NCBI GenBank assembly: GCA_043798445.1
Contig: JAZDOQ010000027.1
Span: 1-64,000, forward strand
Origin: CAIJMI01 sp043798445
GTDB lineage: Bacteria; Patescibacteriota; Microgenomatia; UBA10105; UBA927
Direction of reading: 5' to 3'
DNA length: 64,000 nucleotides
In this document: one piece after another, positions 1-8,907 of the stretch
How the letters are laid out: each line of letters starts with the position of its first letter
Numbering within the stretch: the stretch's first letter is position 1
Made by a program: the position numbers and the translations under genes
The notes under the pieces: generated by a model
The model's input: only the letters and a program-made list of their open reading frames with translations
Database searches by the model: none
Told to the model about the DNA's origin: nothing

Positions 1-1469
1 CTTCCAAGCCAATCAAGCGTTAAGAAACCAAAAAGTTTTTTTGCTCCATTTAAGATTCCGCCAATAATTTTGTCCCCAATAAAAGAACCAACTATGGCAA
101 TAAGAGGGTTTCCTGTTGCTCCTCCCGCTATCGTTCCCGCAATTTTTCCAACTGCAGTCCCAGCCGCCTTTTTTGCAACGGCTTTTCCTGCTACTTTTAA
201 CCCCTTTCCTGCGGCATAAGAAAGTCCTTGTTGTGCGAGGAACCCCGTATAGTACCCGGCAACAGAGCCCCCCATTTGTGTGTTGCCGATACGAGCAAGT
301 TGTAAATATGTTTCAGATACTTGCGGATGAAAGACCGTGACAAAAATATCTGCAAAAAACGATTGTGTTTTTGTAATCACCGTGCCTTTTCCCGTTGACT
401 CAAACAACATGTTTCCTTTTTGAATGGCCTGTTGAATTGTGGAAGATTGGAACGCAGGACCAACAACACGCTGAAGAAGTCCATTATTTGAAACCTCTTT
501 ATTCCATGAGGAGCCCAGCACTTTTGAAACAATCGTTTCTTGTACGTCTTTTGGGAATAGAGAAAAAATTGTATCAGCAACAGGAGCGAGCGTTTTTTCT
601 ATGACAGACCCTTTTTTGCTGATGTTGGTGAAAAAACCGGAATAATCTATATTTGAACCATCGGGTGTGAGGCGCACTGCGTTGCTCGCCGATGCCAGAA
701 GTTGCGCTTTTTCAATAAAATCGGGCAATTCCGGAGATTTTGTTTTGTCTTCCGCAAACACACGTATTGCACCAATGGTTGTCGTGGGTTCCGGAGAATC
801 CAGCACCGCCTGAATAACCTGCTGTTCCGTGATGGTAATATCATTTTTTTGTAGCGCCTCTACCCACTCAGCCATTTCGTTATTGCGTTGGAGTTTATTA
901 ACGGCTTCAGGTGATACATCTTGTATGGTTTTTGTTGCATTTTGAATAATTTCTTTTGGAGAAAGTTCGGGATAGGTTTCTGCGTTTGCAACGATCGCGT
1001 CAGTAAGCGATTGAGACTCTGTTTCAGGAAGCCGTGAATAATTTTTTACTAATGTTTCAATAAACGCCCGGTTTTTTTGTCTTTTTGCTGTGTACACTGT
1101 TTCTGCGGTTTTATATGTTTCTGACAGGGCTTGTTCTGTGGCATTTACCTGAGAGGTTATTTCATCAGGAGTTCGTTGCGCCTCTTTTATTTTTTGTTCT
1201 GTAGCAAGTTGCACCTGATATGCTTTTTCTGATAAACCGCGAAGGAAATCAGATTGGACTTTTTGTATGATGTTAATAAGCGCGTTAGGATCCCGCTGTT
1301 GGATGGCGCGCGCGATTTCATCTTTGTGTTGTCCAAGAAGAGCGCTCAACTCTGGATAAGACCGCATTTGGTAATAAACCGCAAGTGCTTGTTCTTGAGT
1401 TTCAACAACGGCCGGCCCAACAGAAACAACAAAATCCTGTGCTGTTTTTGTTGTTGTATCATCTGCCAT
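1..1469 (-). CDS. Unrecognised protein of T4SS-like locus, C-terminal part beyond window
   Basis: An open frame runs leftward from ATG at 1467-1469 to the window edge with no stop, so about 489 residues are visible and the C-terminus is missing. I do not recognise the family. The N-terminal two thirds is hydrophilic, rich in Gln, Glu and Thr and probably helical. From about residue 400 it becomes Gly/Ala-rich with small-residue repeats (GKAVAKKAAGTAVGKIAG and so on), like glycine-zipper membrane-associating segments. It is the last visible gene of the leftward operon with the VirB4 ATPase, 18 bp downstream of that gene, so a role in the secretion machine is inferred from context only. A TATAAT hexamer 7 nt upstream of the ATG (minus strand, 1477-1482) supports this start and its own leaderless promoter. 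Confidence 0.8.
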   Translation of the reverse strand, partial: MADDTTTKTAQDFVVSVGPAVVETQEQALAVYYQMRSYPELSALLGQHKDEIARAIQQRDPNALINIIQKVQSDFLRGLSEKAYQVQLATEQKIKEAQRTPDEITSQVNATEQALSETYKTAETVYTAKRQKNRAFIETLVKNYSRLPETESQSLTDAIVANAETYPELSPKEIIQNATKTIQDVSPEAVNKLQRNNEMAEWVEALQKNDITITEQQVIQAVLDSPEPTTTIGAIRVFAEDKTKSPELPDFIEKAQLLASASNAVRLTPDGSNIDYSGFFTNISKKGSVIEKTLAPVADTIFSLFPKDVQETIVSKVLGSSWNKEVSNNGLLQRVVGPAFQSSTIQQAIQKGNMLFESTGKGTVITKTQSFFADIFVTVFHPQVSETYLQLARIGNTQMGGSVAGYYTGFLAQQGLSYAAGKGLKVAGKAVAKKAAGTAVGKIAGTIAGGATGNPLIAIVGSFIGDKIIGGILNGAKKLFGFLTLDWLG

Positions 1470-1476
1470 ACGCTGT

Positions 1477-1482
1477 ATTATA
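1477..1482 (-). promoter_or_regulatory. -10 box for the gene starting at 1469
   Basis: The minus strand reads TATAAT here, 7 nt before the start codon, a spacing that would give a leaderless transcript. It overlaps the end region of the VirB4 gene, so the downstream gene may have its own promoter inside the operon. No clear -35 is seen. Confidence 0.5.
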
Positions 1483-1487
1483 CTAGG

Positions 1488-3356
1488 TTACTCTTTTGTT
1501 TGAGGAGTAATGGTTTCGACAGTAAACATTGGTCGTTTGTCTGTTAGTTGTTGTTCTGGAGAAGCCACATTTTTTATTTGTTTCTCTTCCGCTTCCTGTG
1601 GTTTCGTTGTGGCAAGTGCATGTTCTTCCTTACTTGCGATAATGCGTATTGCGGCATGTGCTGGTCCCGCAAACAACAACCCCTCTCCAATATCAGAAGA
1701 GAGCAATCTGTGTTTTTCCCCCTCGGAAAGATAAAATATTTCTGCGACTTTGTCTATGGCAGCGGAAGACTGCTTGAGAAGTATTTGCATACTGCTGTTT
1801 TGAATGATGGTTTTTCCAAGATCTCCAGCAAGAAAGTCCTCAACATCCTGCGTGATTGTTGTGAGGCCGAGATAGTATTTGCGGCTTCGCTTGGCAATAG
1901 AATTTAAGAATTGTGCGGAATCCGGGTATTTCATGAGATACCACGCCTCATCAACAACCAATATGCGGCGTTTTATCGTTTTCCGGATTTTTGTCCAGAT
2001 AAAGTCCAAAATAAGATACATGGCAATGGGTCGAAGCTCGTCTTCAAGGTCGCGGATGGAGAAAACGGTGAGTGGGTTGGTAATTTCCATATTGGATTGT
2101 TCATCAAATATGCCAACCAAACTGCCTTTAACAAATTTTTCAATGCGGTCGGCAAGACCGCGTGCAATCGGATCTTCCATACCCGTGAGGGTTTTAAACA
2201 AATCCTCCATAAGTGGCGGTTCAGCGCCCTGTGTTGCTGGATCCGGCGTTATGCCTTTTTGTTTGTAGGTAAGGACGAGCGCCCGGTCAAGGATCGCATC
2301 CTCTGTTGGAGTGAGTTTTCCCATAACCACACGGAAAAATCCATGAAGCGAGAGTATTTTTTGATTAAGATCATTTTCTTCCGGCCCCGCGTCTTTAAGA
2401 ATAGAAAGATCAAATGGATTAATTTTTGTTTTTCCTCCGAATTCGAACTGAATATATTCTCCGCCAAGTGCGTTGGTAAGTGCCTCATACTCATTTTCTG
2501 GATCAATGATGATAACTTCAGTTCCAAACATCATGCTGCGGATAACCTCAAGTTTAACCATGTATGATTTTCCGGAGCCAGACTTTCCAAACACAACGGT
2601 GTTGGCGTTTTCCAGAGTAAACCGGTCAAAAATAACCAAGCTTTCGTTGCCTTCGTTAATACCATATAAAATACCTTCGTTTGCGGTTAACTCCGACGTG
2701 GTGAACGGAAACGTTGTTGCAAGCGACGTCGTGTCCATATTTCTGGTGATCATGAGACGATCTTGCCCCATGGGAAGTGTTGTTTTGAAGCCCTCCTCCA
2801 TCTGAAGGATGGCCTTTTTGGTAACGATCATAAGGGACGCAAGCGTTGCCTCAACCTGTTTGGTTGTTTTATCAAGCTCTTCTTTTGTCTGCGAGGGGAT
2901 GGTGATATAGAGACCAAACTGGAAAAAGCGTTGTGCTCCTTTGGCAAGCTCTTGTTGAAGTCCAAGCGCATCTTCAAGTGCAACTTGTATAGAAGGCTCA
3001 ATGACCCTGCCGCGCTTGAGATCTGACTGGATGGTTGCTTCCATTTCACCAACCTTACGCTTGAGATTTTCAAGAATCTCTTCTGATTTAGAAGGATATA
3101 TATACATGGACACGTCTAGGGTATGATTAAACGAAATGAGTGGCTCTAACCAATTGGCGCTGACATACCGTGGATATCCTGCAACAAATAGTGTGCGCAC
3201 GAGTTGATCTCCAATTGTTAAGAAATCAAAATCAACCTCTATTGCCGGCGGGGCAACAATATCTTTTGTGGTAAGCGGCCCTGTTGGCGTTGGGCCGCGC
3301 AACGGACTTGGTGGCTGCATTGTAACAAACGTTTTAATAACAGTTTTGATGTTCAT
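1488..3356 (-). CDS. VirB4/TraC-like type IV secretion ATPase
   Basis: A 622-residue cytoplasmic ATPase expected to energise pilus or substrate movement in a type IV secretion-like machine. Walker A (GKSGSGKS) is at about residues 257-264, followed by the VirB4-typical IIIDPENEYE at about 282-291. Walker B (ILVVDEAW) is at about 465-472, and a conserved TITQD sits near 500-504. The N-terminal 220 residues match the VirB4/TraC substrate-handling region only loosely. The gene lies 10 bp downstream of a separate 216-residue protein and 18 bp upstream of the glycine-rich protein, in one leftward operon. No relaxase is present in the window, so DNA uptake or protein secretion is as likely as conjugation. 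Family assignment is firm; substrate is unknown. Confidence 0.9.
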   Translation of the reverse strand: MNIKTVIKTFVTMQPPSPLRGPTPTGPLTTKDIVAPPAIEVDFDFLTIGDQLVRTLFVAGYPRYVSANWLEPLISFNHTLDVSMYIYPSKSEEILENLKRKVGEMEATIQSDLKRGRVIEPSIQVALEDALGLQQELAKGAQRFFQFGLYITIPSQTKEELDKTTKQVEATLASLMIVTKKAILQMEEGFKTTLPMGQDRLMITRNMDTTSLATTFPFTTSELTANEGILYGINEGNESLVIFDRFTLENANTVVFGKSGSGKSYMVKLEVIRSMMFGTEVIIIDPENEYEALTNALGGEYIQFEFGGKTKINPFDLSILKDAGPEENDLNQKILSLHGFFRVVMGKLTPTEDAILDRALVLTYKQKGITPDPATQGAEPPLMEDLFKTLTGMEDPIARGLADRIEKFVKGSLVGIFDEQSNMEITNPLTVFSIRDLEDELRPIAMYLILDFIWTKIRKTIKRRILVVDEAWYLMKYPDSAQFLNSIAKRSRKYYLGLTTITQDVEDFLAGDLGKTIIQNSSMQILLKQSSAAIDKVAEIFYLSEGEKHRLLSSDIGEGLLFAGPAHAAIRIIASKEEHALATTKPQEAEEKQIKNVASPEQQLTDKRPMFTVETITPQTKE

Positions 3357-3366
3357 AGATATGTTT

Positions 3367-4017
3367 TTATGTAGATTGTTTGTTCGGTAATGACGCTGGC
3401 ATCACAACCCCCGGATTATAAAAAGAAAAAAATAGTTGTATAAGTTGGTCGTTTGTTAACTGTTGTGCTTTTAATCCGAGTTTGGAAAGAAGCCGAATTA
3501 AGTGATCGCGTTTTGGAGAAAGTGCTATGAGCGCGCGTTCGATGACATACGATTTTTGATATGGAAGACCGCTTTTTTTTGTTGAAAACAACACGCCCGG
3601 AGACACACCGAGTTCAAGGTTTGAAAAAGGAATAACAATATAAAACTTTTTATCGAGCACCTCTTTTTCCTTCACGGTTGATTCAATAAATGCGCGGTAC
3701 CCGTGTATGCTGCTCGCAAGTTTAGGATTTGTTTGTTCTTTTTCTTTATCTTCAAGAAGAAGAAGATATGCACTGATGTCTTTGTGTTTTGAGCGAATCA
3801 GAATTTGAATGGGAAAGGAAAGAGAGTTGAGAATGCCTGCGTACGTATAAATCATTGACTCTTGTTCGGCGGAAGACAACAAGCTGAAATTAACCGCAGC
3901 AACACTGATAATAATCGCACACGATCCATTAGAAAATAAAACAATGTTTTGTGTAATGTCTTCAATTTCAGTAAACTGTTGTGTTGATGCTCTGATGGGA
4001 ACGACAGGTTCTGACAT
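3367..4017 (-). CDS. Conserved hypothetical, possible VirB4/TraC N-domain-like protein
   Basis: 216 residues, soluble, no signal peptide or membrane segment. It starts ATG and lies between the PrgI-like gene (6 bp gap) and the VirB4 ATPase (10 bp gap). The pattern of an N-terminal strand-rich part (IVLFSNGSCAIIISVAAVNF), a central YTYAGILNSLSFPIQILIRS segment and a FYIVIPF strand resembles the N-terminal domain of TraC/VirB4 ATPases. The following gene is a shorter VirB4. I infer that the two halves act together, but this rests on resemblance and gene order. No catalytic motif is visible. Confidence 0.75.
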   Translation of the reverse strand: MSEPVVPIRASTQQFTEIEDITQNIVLFSNGSCAIIISVAAVNFSLLSSAEQESMIYTYAGILNSLSFPIQILIRSKHKDISAYLLLLEDKEKEQTNPKLASSIHGYRAFIESTVKEKEVLDKKFYIVIPFSNLELGVSPGVLFSTKKSGLPYQKSYVIERALIALSPKRDHLIRLLSKLGLKAQQLTNDQLIQLFFSFYNPGVVMPASLPNKQST

Positions 4018-4023
4018 AAAGTT

Positions 4024-5232
4024 TTAAGTATTTGTTGTTTGTCCAAAAATTTGTTTTGACAGGTTTTCTCTATCTATATCCCGCTTGCTTTTTGCGCCGA
4101 TTTCAATTGCGGGAACAATGGTGCCATTCAGGGTAACTTGTGCCCGGTCAAATGTATATCGTCCTCTTGGATCTTCAACCTCGATGAAATACACACCATT
4201 AAGAAGTTGTGTGGATGCCGCAAATTGACCAATCTTATTGGTTTTTAGCGCGCGAAGAGGAACCCCATCTTTATCTCGTACGGTAACAAGAACACCGGGA
4301 AGCAGTCCTCCCTGGTTGTCTTTAATAATTCCGGTGACAACGTTGGTGAACGTGGTTAACCGAGGAAGGCCGGCTCGGGCCGCTGCGTCAGGCATAATAA
4401 TTTTTACCGTTGGCCCCTGTGATTTTGGAGTAGTGATAATCCCGGCTGATTGGGCAGGTTTTTTGGGAGCCTGAGGAGTAATTGATTGTTTTTTCATGGT
4501 GAGAAGCTGTTCTTCTGTTTCACGTTTTTGTTTCATCATTTCTGTCATTTCTTTTTGCAGTTCCAACACGCGCGTTTCTGCTTGTGCCTTGTCGCCCAGT
4601 TCTGTTTGAAGTGACGCAATTTTATTTTGGAGGGCATCAAGTTCCGGATTTTTTTCTTGCGGCACCACAGAAACAACGGGTTGTATCAACTGAACATGTG
4701 GAGCTTGAGTGGTGGAAGCGGCAACGCTCAATTTAGGTTTCGGGAATATGTCATCAACCCAGGAAAATAAGGAATCAAAAAAAGATTTTTTTGGTTCAGT
4801 GGGCGTTTGTGTGTAGAACCCCTGAAGTGTGGTTGCAATCGGCGTACCAGCTGTTTGTGTTGGTGGAGGCGGGGCAGAAGATAAAGCCGTACGTTGTGTT
4901 TGTGTTGTGGCGGTGACCGGATTTATCTGCGGTTCAGCCCTTGGTTGGGTTCTGTGCCACACAAATTGTGTTGGGGCGTAGACGCTTTTTAGAAATGATA
5001 ATACCCATACATCCATGGGACGTTCTTCAATGGGAACAAATGCAAACCCGATTCCCATAAGTCCAAACAATACGGTGAGCGGCCAGGTAAAAAAGAATGG
5101 AAGGGGAAGGATATAGGATAAGTAAGCGAGTATGGCTCCGGCCGCAAGGTACCCAAACTGTTTAATCGTCATGTCGCCGATTAAACGGAACTGAAACGTC
5201 GTGACATTTTGCGGGACAGGATGTTGTTCCAT
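4024..5232 (-). CDS. PrgI-family membrane protein with coiled coil and C-terminal Ig-like domain
   Basis: 402 residues from ATG at 5232. The N-terminus (MEQHPVPQNVTTFQFRLIGD) is typical of PrgI-family proteins in T4SS-like loci, followed by two adjacent membrane segments at about residues 28-70. A Pro/Gln/Thr-rich linker follows, then a coiled coil (about 190-245). The C-terminal part (about 300-390) matches carboxypeptidase-regulatory/Ig-like beta domains (VTGIIKDNQGGLLPGVLVTV, then NGVYFIEVEDPRGRYTF). A further upstream ATG at 5274 is in frame. However, TACAAT at 5246-5251 (minus strand) would start transcription downstream of it, so 5232 is preferred. First gene of the leftward operon with VirB4, divergent from the VirD4-like gene. 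Confidence 0.85.
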   Translation of the reverse strand: MEQHPVPQNVTTFQFRLIGDMTIKQFGYLAAGAILAYLSYILPLPFFFTWPLTVLFGLMGIGFAFVPIEERPMDVWVLSFLKSVYAPTQFVWHRTQPRAEPQINPVTATTQTQRTALSSAPPPPTQTAGTPIATTLQGFYTQTPTEPKKSFFDSLFSWVDDIFPKPKLSVAASTTQAPHVQLIQPVVSVVPQEKNPELDALQNKIASLQTELGDKAQAETRVLELQKEMTEMMKQKRETEEQLLTMKKQSITPQAPKKPAQSAGIITTPKSQGPTVKIIMPDAAARAGLPRLTTFTNVVTGIIKDNQGGLLPGVLVTVRDKDGVPLRALKTNKIGQFAASTQLLNGVYFIEVEDPRGRYTFDRAQVTLNGTIVPAIEIGAKSKRDIDRENLSKQIFGQTTNT

Positions 5233-5316
5233 AAGGACACAATCTATTGTAAAGAAGAACGACGGATCTCGCAAGAGGAAAAAGCGCGTTAGGACCGTGA
5301 AAACTTTAATATTTTC

Positions 5317-5338
5317 ATTTCACGAAAATAAGTGAAAT
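5317..5338. promoter_or_regulatory. Inverted repeat in divergent promoter region
   Basis: ATTTCAC (5317-5323) and GTGAAAT (5332-5338) form a perfect inverted repeat with an 8-nt spacer. It lies between the divergent PrgI/VirB4 operon and the VirD4-like gene, a natural place for an operator controlling both. No regulator gene is adjacent, so the role is inferred. Confidence 0.4.
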
Positions 5339-5352
5339 TGTTTTTCTTGTGA

Positions 5353-5358
5353 TATGAT
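5353..5358 (+). promoter_or_regulatory. -10 box for the VirD4-like gene
   Basis: TATGAT ends 6 nt before the ATG at 5365, so the transcript would start at or next to the start codon. There is no Shine-Dalgarno sequence between. Confidence 0.5.
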
Positions 5359-5364
5359 TACTTC

Positions 5365-7542
5365 ATGGACCGCGATTTTGTCGTTGTTGAAATAAAAAAC
5401 ACGAGAGACAGTGAAGAAACCCCACTAGCGATGGAACAAGTGTTTGCTGCAATGGGAAGCGGAAAACCACAAGGGTTGATGTCTCGATTGTTACAAGGAA
5501 AATCAAAAGAATCATGGTTGAGTTTTGAAATTGTTGCCGTTGATAGTGCAATTCATTTTTATTTGGTAACGACAAAAACCACACGTGCGTACATTGAAAG
5601 TCAATTAACTGCACAATATCCAAAACTAGCCATAACAGAAACAAAAGACGTAATATCAAGATTATTTGAAACAGCACGTGCTGTAACACAGCTTGTGCTT
5701 GCGAGCCCCTTTTATTACCCATTAAAAACTTACAAAGACGTCAGGGACATTGATTTGCTCTCAAGTGTGCTTGGGTGTCTGGCAAAATTACATAAAGATC
5801 AGTCAGCAGCTATTCAAATTCGCGTTGTTCCAGCGGGGGCTTCATGGCAACGTCATGCCGCATCCGTTGTTTCGCACGGTATTCCAGACCCGTCGTTTCC
5901 AGGAAGAACAAAAAATCATCCCCAAGCCAGGCTTATAGAAGGAAAAACAAACCAGGTGGGGTTTCAAACAACAATTCGTGTTGTTGCGACGGGCGCCTCG
6001 CAAGAAGCAGCGCAGTCAACACTGCAAACAGTTGCGGGAACGTTTGGCGTGTTTGGGCTCGGTGAAGGAAACACGCTCGTAACGAATAAACCTGCATTTT
6101 GGCAACGGAAAAAACTTGAAACCGCGATGGTGGACCGATCCGGAGCGTTTGCTCCGAAATTTCATGTGTTTGGTGCGTCAGAACTTGCCTCTCTTTGGCA
6201 CCCCCCGGGATTACTGCTTTCAGCGATCAAAAATATTTCCTGGGGAGCAACATTAACCGGAGAAGCGCCAGAGAATCTTCCGATTGCAACAGACAACGAA
6301 GAAGACAAAAAAAAGATAAACTTTTTTGCGAGAACCGAGTTTAAGAACAAACCAACAACGTTTGGGATTAAGAGTGATGATCGTAGGAAACACTTGTATG
6401 TGGTGGGAAAAACAGGAACGGGAAAATCGACCATGATTGCAAATATGGCAATTAATGACATGCGAAATCACGAAGGAATGGCAGTTGTTGATCCACACGG
6501 AGATTTAACAGACGCGCTTCTTGACTATATTCCGTCATTCAGGCTTAATGACATTGCGTATCTTGATCCTTCAGATGTTGCACACCCGTTTCATTTAAAC
6601 CCGCTGGAACTGAAAAATCCTGCACATAGAGAACTTGTTGCATCAGGAATCGTATCTATTTTTTACAAACTCTATCACTACTCATGGGGACCGCGACTGG
6701 AATATATTTTGCGTAACTGTATTTTGACACTGCTGTACGTTCCAAACTCCACACTGTTGGCAATTCCAGAGATTCTCACAAATGATAGATATCGGGAAAA
6801 AATAGTGATGCAGCTTCCGGATCAGGTACTGAAAAACTTTTGGATTAATGAATACAACAAGTTATCTCCACAAATGAGAAGTGAATCCATCATGCCTATT
6901 TTAAACAAAGTAGGGCAGTTTCTGTCTTCACAAACCATTCGAAATATTGTTGGCAGCCCGAAATCAACGATTGATCTTGAAGAAATGATGAACAAGGGAA
7001 AGATTATTCTTGTGAATTTGTCTCAAGGAAAACTCGGGGAAGACAACAGTGCGCTTCTCGGAGCCATGATCATTACCAAAATCCAACTTGCCGCCATGAA
7101 TAGGGTGTATGAGGCAGAACACGCACGTAAAGATTTTTACTTATACGTTGACGAGTTTCAAAACTTTGCAACAAGCTCGTTTATTAAAATCCTTTCTGAG
7201 GCACGAAAATACCGATTGAATCTTACGCTTGCCAATCAATATATCGGACAAATTGATGAAGACGTGCAAAACGCTATTTTTGGCAACGCAGGCTCAATTG
7301 TTTCTTTTTGTGTTGGCGCAACGGACGCCAGGCCCTTGGCGCGGGAGTTTGGACTCAAATATAAAGAAGAAGAGCTAGTGCAGCTTGGCAATTATCAAAT
7401 TGTTCTCAAGCTTTCCATTGATAATCATACCTCAAGTCCGTTTTCAGCAACGACACTACCACTTCCACGGTCTCATAATCAAAGTCGTGAAAAAGTAATA
7501 CGCGCAAGTCGTGAGCGGTATACGAAAACAATTGAGAAGTAA
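5365..7542 (+). CDS. VirD4/TraG-like coupling ATPase (HerA/DUF87-type)
   Basis: 725 residues. Walker A (VGKTGTGKST) is at about 347-356, the family-typical AVVDPHGD at about 373-380, and Walker B (LYVDEFQNFAT) at about 593-603. A final sensor region reads LTLANQYIGQI. These are the hallmarks of type IV coupling proteins that deliver DNA or protein to the channel. Unlike VirD4/TraG, no N-terminal transmembrane segments are visible: the first 330 residues look soluble, so membrane recruitment must rely on partners. It diverges from the PrgI/VirB4 operon and is followed after 25 bp by nadD. ATPase class is certain; the transported substrate is not. Confidence 0.88.
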   Translation: MDRDFVVVEIKNTRDSEETPLAMEQVFAAMGSGKPQGLMSRLLQGKSKESWLSFEIVAVDSAIHFYLVTTKTTRAYIESQLTAQYPKLAITETKDVISRLFETARAVTQLVLASPFYYPLKTYKDVRDIDLLSSVLGCLAKLHKDQSAAIQIRVVPAGASWQRHAASVVSHGIPDPSFPGRTKNHPQARLIEGKTNQVGFQTTIRVVATGASQEAAQSTLQTVAGTFGVFGLGEGNTLVTNKPAFWQRKKLETAMVDRSGAFAPKFHVFGASELASLWHPPGLLLSAIKNISWGATLTGEAPENLPIATDNEEDKKKINFFARTEFKNKPTTFGIKSDDRRKHLYVVGKTGTGKSTMIANMAINDMRNHEGMAVVDPHGDLTDALLDYIPSFRLNDIAYLDPSDVAHPFHLNPLELKNPAHRELVASGIVSIFYKLYHYSWGPRLEYILRNCILTLLYVPNSTLLAIPEILTNDRYREKIVMQLPDQVLKNFWINEYNKLSPQMRSESIMPILNKVGQFLSSQTIRNIVGSPKSTIDLEEMMNKGKIILVNLSQGKLGEDNSALLGAMIITKIQLAAMNRVYEAEHARKDFYLYVDEFQNFATSSFIKILSEARKYRLNLTLANQYIGQIDEDVQNAIFGNAGSIVSFCVGATDARPLAREFGLKYKEEELVQLGNYQIVLKLSIDNHTSSPFSATTLPLPRSHNQSREKVIRASRERYTKTIEK

Positions 7543-7567
7543 AGGTCAATCCTCTATACTTAGCTTC

Positions 7568-8122
7568 ATGAAGATAGGACTTTTGGGAGGCAAATTTAAC
7601 CCACCACACCTGGGACACATTTTTATCGCGCAGCAATGCCTGGACTTCGGGGGATTTGATGAGGTGTGGTTTGTGCCTAATTACGGTCAAAGTTTTCATG
7701 AGCCCGTTGCGCCCGTTGAGGACAGGCTCGCAATGACAAAGTGTATGACCTTGTCTCATACCAGGGTTTCGACAATTGAGATTGATAATACGCTAGATGG
7801 GAAAACCATTCATTTGTTGCCATTTCTTCCAAAGGAACACACACACACCTTTATCATTGGATCTGACCAACTCGCAACATTCCATCTGTGGGGGGAGTAC
7901 AAACGATTGTTGGCAAACCTTCCCTTTATTGTTTTTCCAAGGTATGGGTATCCAAACGAGCCCATATATGAGCATATGCAGGTATTGTCACATCCATCTC
8001 TCATTGCAACAAATATTTCATCAAGTAAAATTAGAGAGCGGGTGAGACTAGGACTCCCCATAGAAAACTTTGTTCCTAAGGGTGTTGCGGAATATATAAA
8101 AGAACATAAATTATATTTATGA
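7568..8122 (+). CDS. nadD: Nicotinate-nucleotide adenylyltransferase
   Basis: 184 residues. It transfers AMP from ATP to nicotinate mononucleotide, making deamido-NAD. The N-terminal LLGGKFNPPHLGH (residues 5-17) holds the HxGH nucleotidyltransferase signature, and ISSSKIRERV near residue 155 matches the ISSTxIR ATP-binding motif. The frame is open further upstream, but ATG 7568 puts the beta-strand 1 motif at the N-terminus and has TATACT 7 nt before it (7555-7560). The gene overlaps nadE by 4 bp (ATGA), so the last two steps of NAD synthesis are co-translated. Confidence 0.93.
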   Translation: MKIGLLGGKFNPPHLGHIFIAQQCLDFGGFDEVWFVPNYGQSFHEPVAPVEDRLAMTKCMTLSHTRVSTIEIDNTLDGKTIHLLPFLPKEHTHTFIIGSDQLATFHLWGEYKRLLANLPFIVFPRYGYPNEPIYEHMQVLSHPSLIATNISSSKIRERVRLGLPIENFVPKGVAEYIKEHKLYL

Positions 8123-8892
8123 AACAGATTGATCCGGAAAAAGAAACAGAGCGGATTATTGATTTTGTAAAACAGACGTTTCAAACTGCGGGGTTTACCG
8201 ATGCAGTTATTGGTCTTTCGGGTGGCGTTGACTCCGCAGTTTCCTTATGTCTTGCGACTCGTGCACTGGGTCTAGAACACGTATATCCCATTCTTTTGCC
8301 ATATGGACCTTTAAATACGCGGGGAGTCTTGGACGCGATGGAGTTAATTGAAAAAATAAAAATTCCAATGACACACGTTGTGCGGATTGATATTAAACCA
8401 GCAGTTGATGCGATTGTTAGAATTGATCCATTTATGGATTGTATAAGAAAAGGAAATATCATGGCTCGTGTCCGCATGACCTATTTATTTGATCAAGCCA
8501 AAAAACACCATGCGCTTGTCATGGGAACGGAAAACAAAAGTGAGCATGAACTTGGATATTTTACACGGTTTGGTGATGAGGCAAGTGATGTAGAGCCGAT
8601 TGTGCATTTATACAAAACACAAGTGGTCGAACTTGCCAGGTTTTTAGAAATTCCTCAATCAATTATTATGAAACCACCATCAGCTGATCTCTGGCCAGAA
8701 CAAACAGACGAGGGGGAGTTGGGATTTACATATAAAGAAGCAGATGAAATTCTTTTTCAGTTGATTGATGGAAAGATGGGAAAAGAAGAAACCTCAAATA
8801 TCTTTGAAAAAGATATGGTAATAAAAATTAGTACCCGCATGAAACAAAACAGATTTAAAAACAAGCTTCCTTATTCGTTAAGTATGCTATAA
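8119..8892 (+). CDS. nadE: NAD synthase, ammonia-dependent
   Basis: 257 residues. It amidates deamido-NAD to NAD using ATP. The PP-loop SGGVDS is at residues 34-39. The Mg/NaAD region TENKSEHELGYFTRFGDEASD and the P2 region PPSADLWPEQTDEGELGF are intact. There is no N-terminal glutaminase domain, so free ammonia or a separate amidotransferase must supply nitrogen. Overlaps nadD by 4 bp and its stop codon overlaps the -10 box of the next gene. Confidence 0.95.
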   Translation: MKQIDPEKETERIIDFVKQTFQTAGFTDAVIGLSGGVDSAVSLCLATRALGLEHVYPILLPYGPLNTRGVLDAMELIEKIKIPMTHVVRIDIKPAVDAIVRIDPFMDCIRKGNIMARVRMTYLFDQAKKHHALVMGTENKSEHELGYFTRFGDEASDVEPIVHLYKTQVVELARFLEIPQSIIMKPPSADLWPEQTDEGELGFTYKEADEILFQLIDGKMGKEETSNIFEKDMVIKISTRMKQNRFKNKLPYSLSML

Positions 8893-8893
8893 T
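8888..8893 (+). promoter_or_regulatory. -10 box overlapping the nadE stop
   Basis: TATAAT overlaps the nadE TAA stop (8890-8892) and precedes the ATG at 8908 by 14 nt. It probably drives the large gene separately from nadDE. Confidence 0.45.
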
Positions 8894-8907
8894 TTTAGAA
8901 AATACCT

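Noticed and set aside
1548..2567. Long plus-strand frames inside the VirB4 gene
   Set aside because: Antisense shadows of a conserved ATPase; no domain or promoter support.
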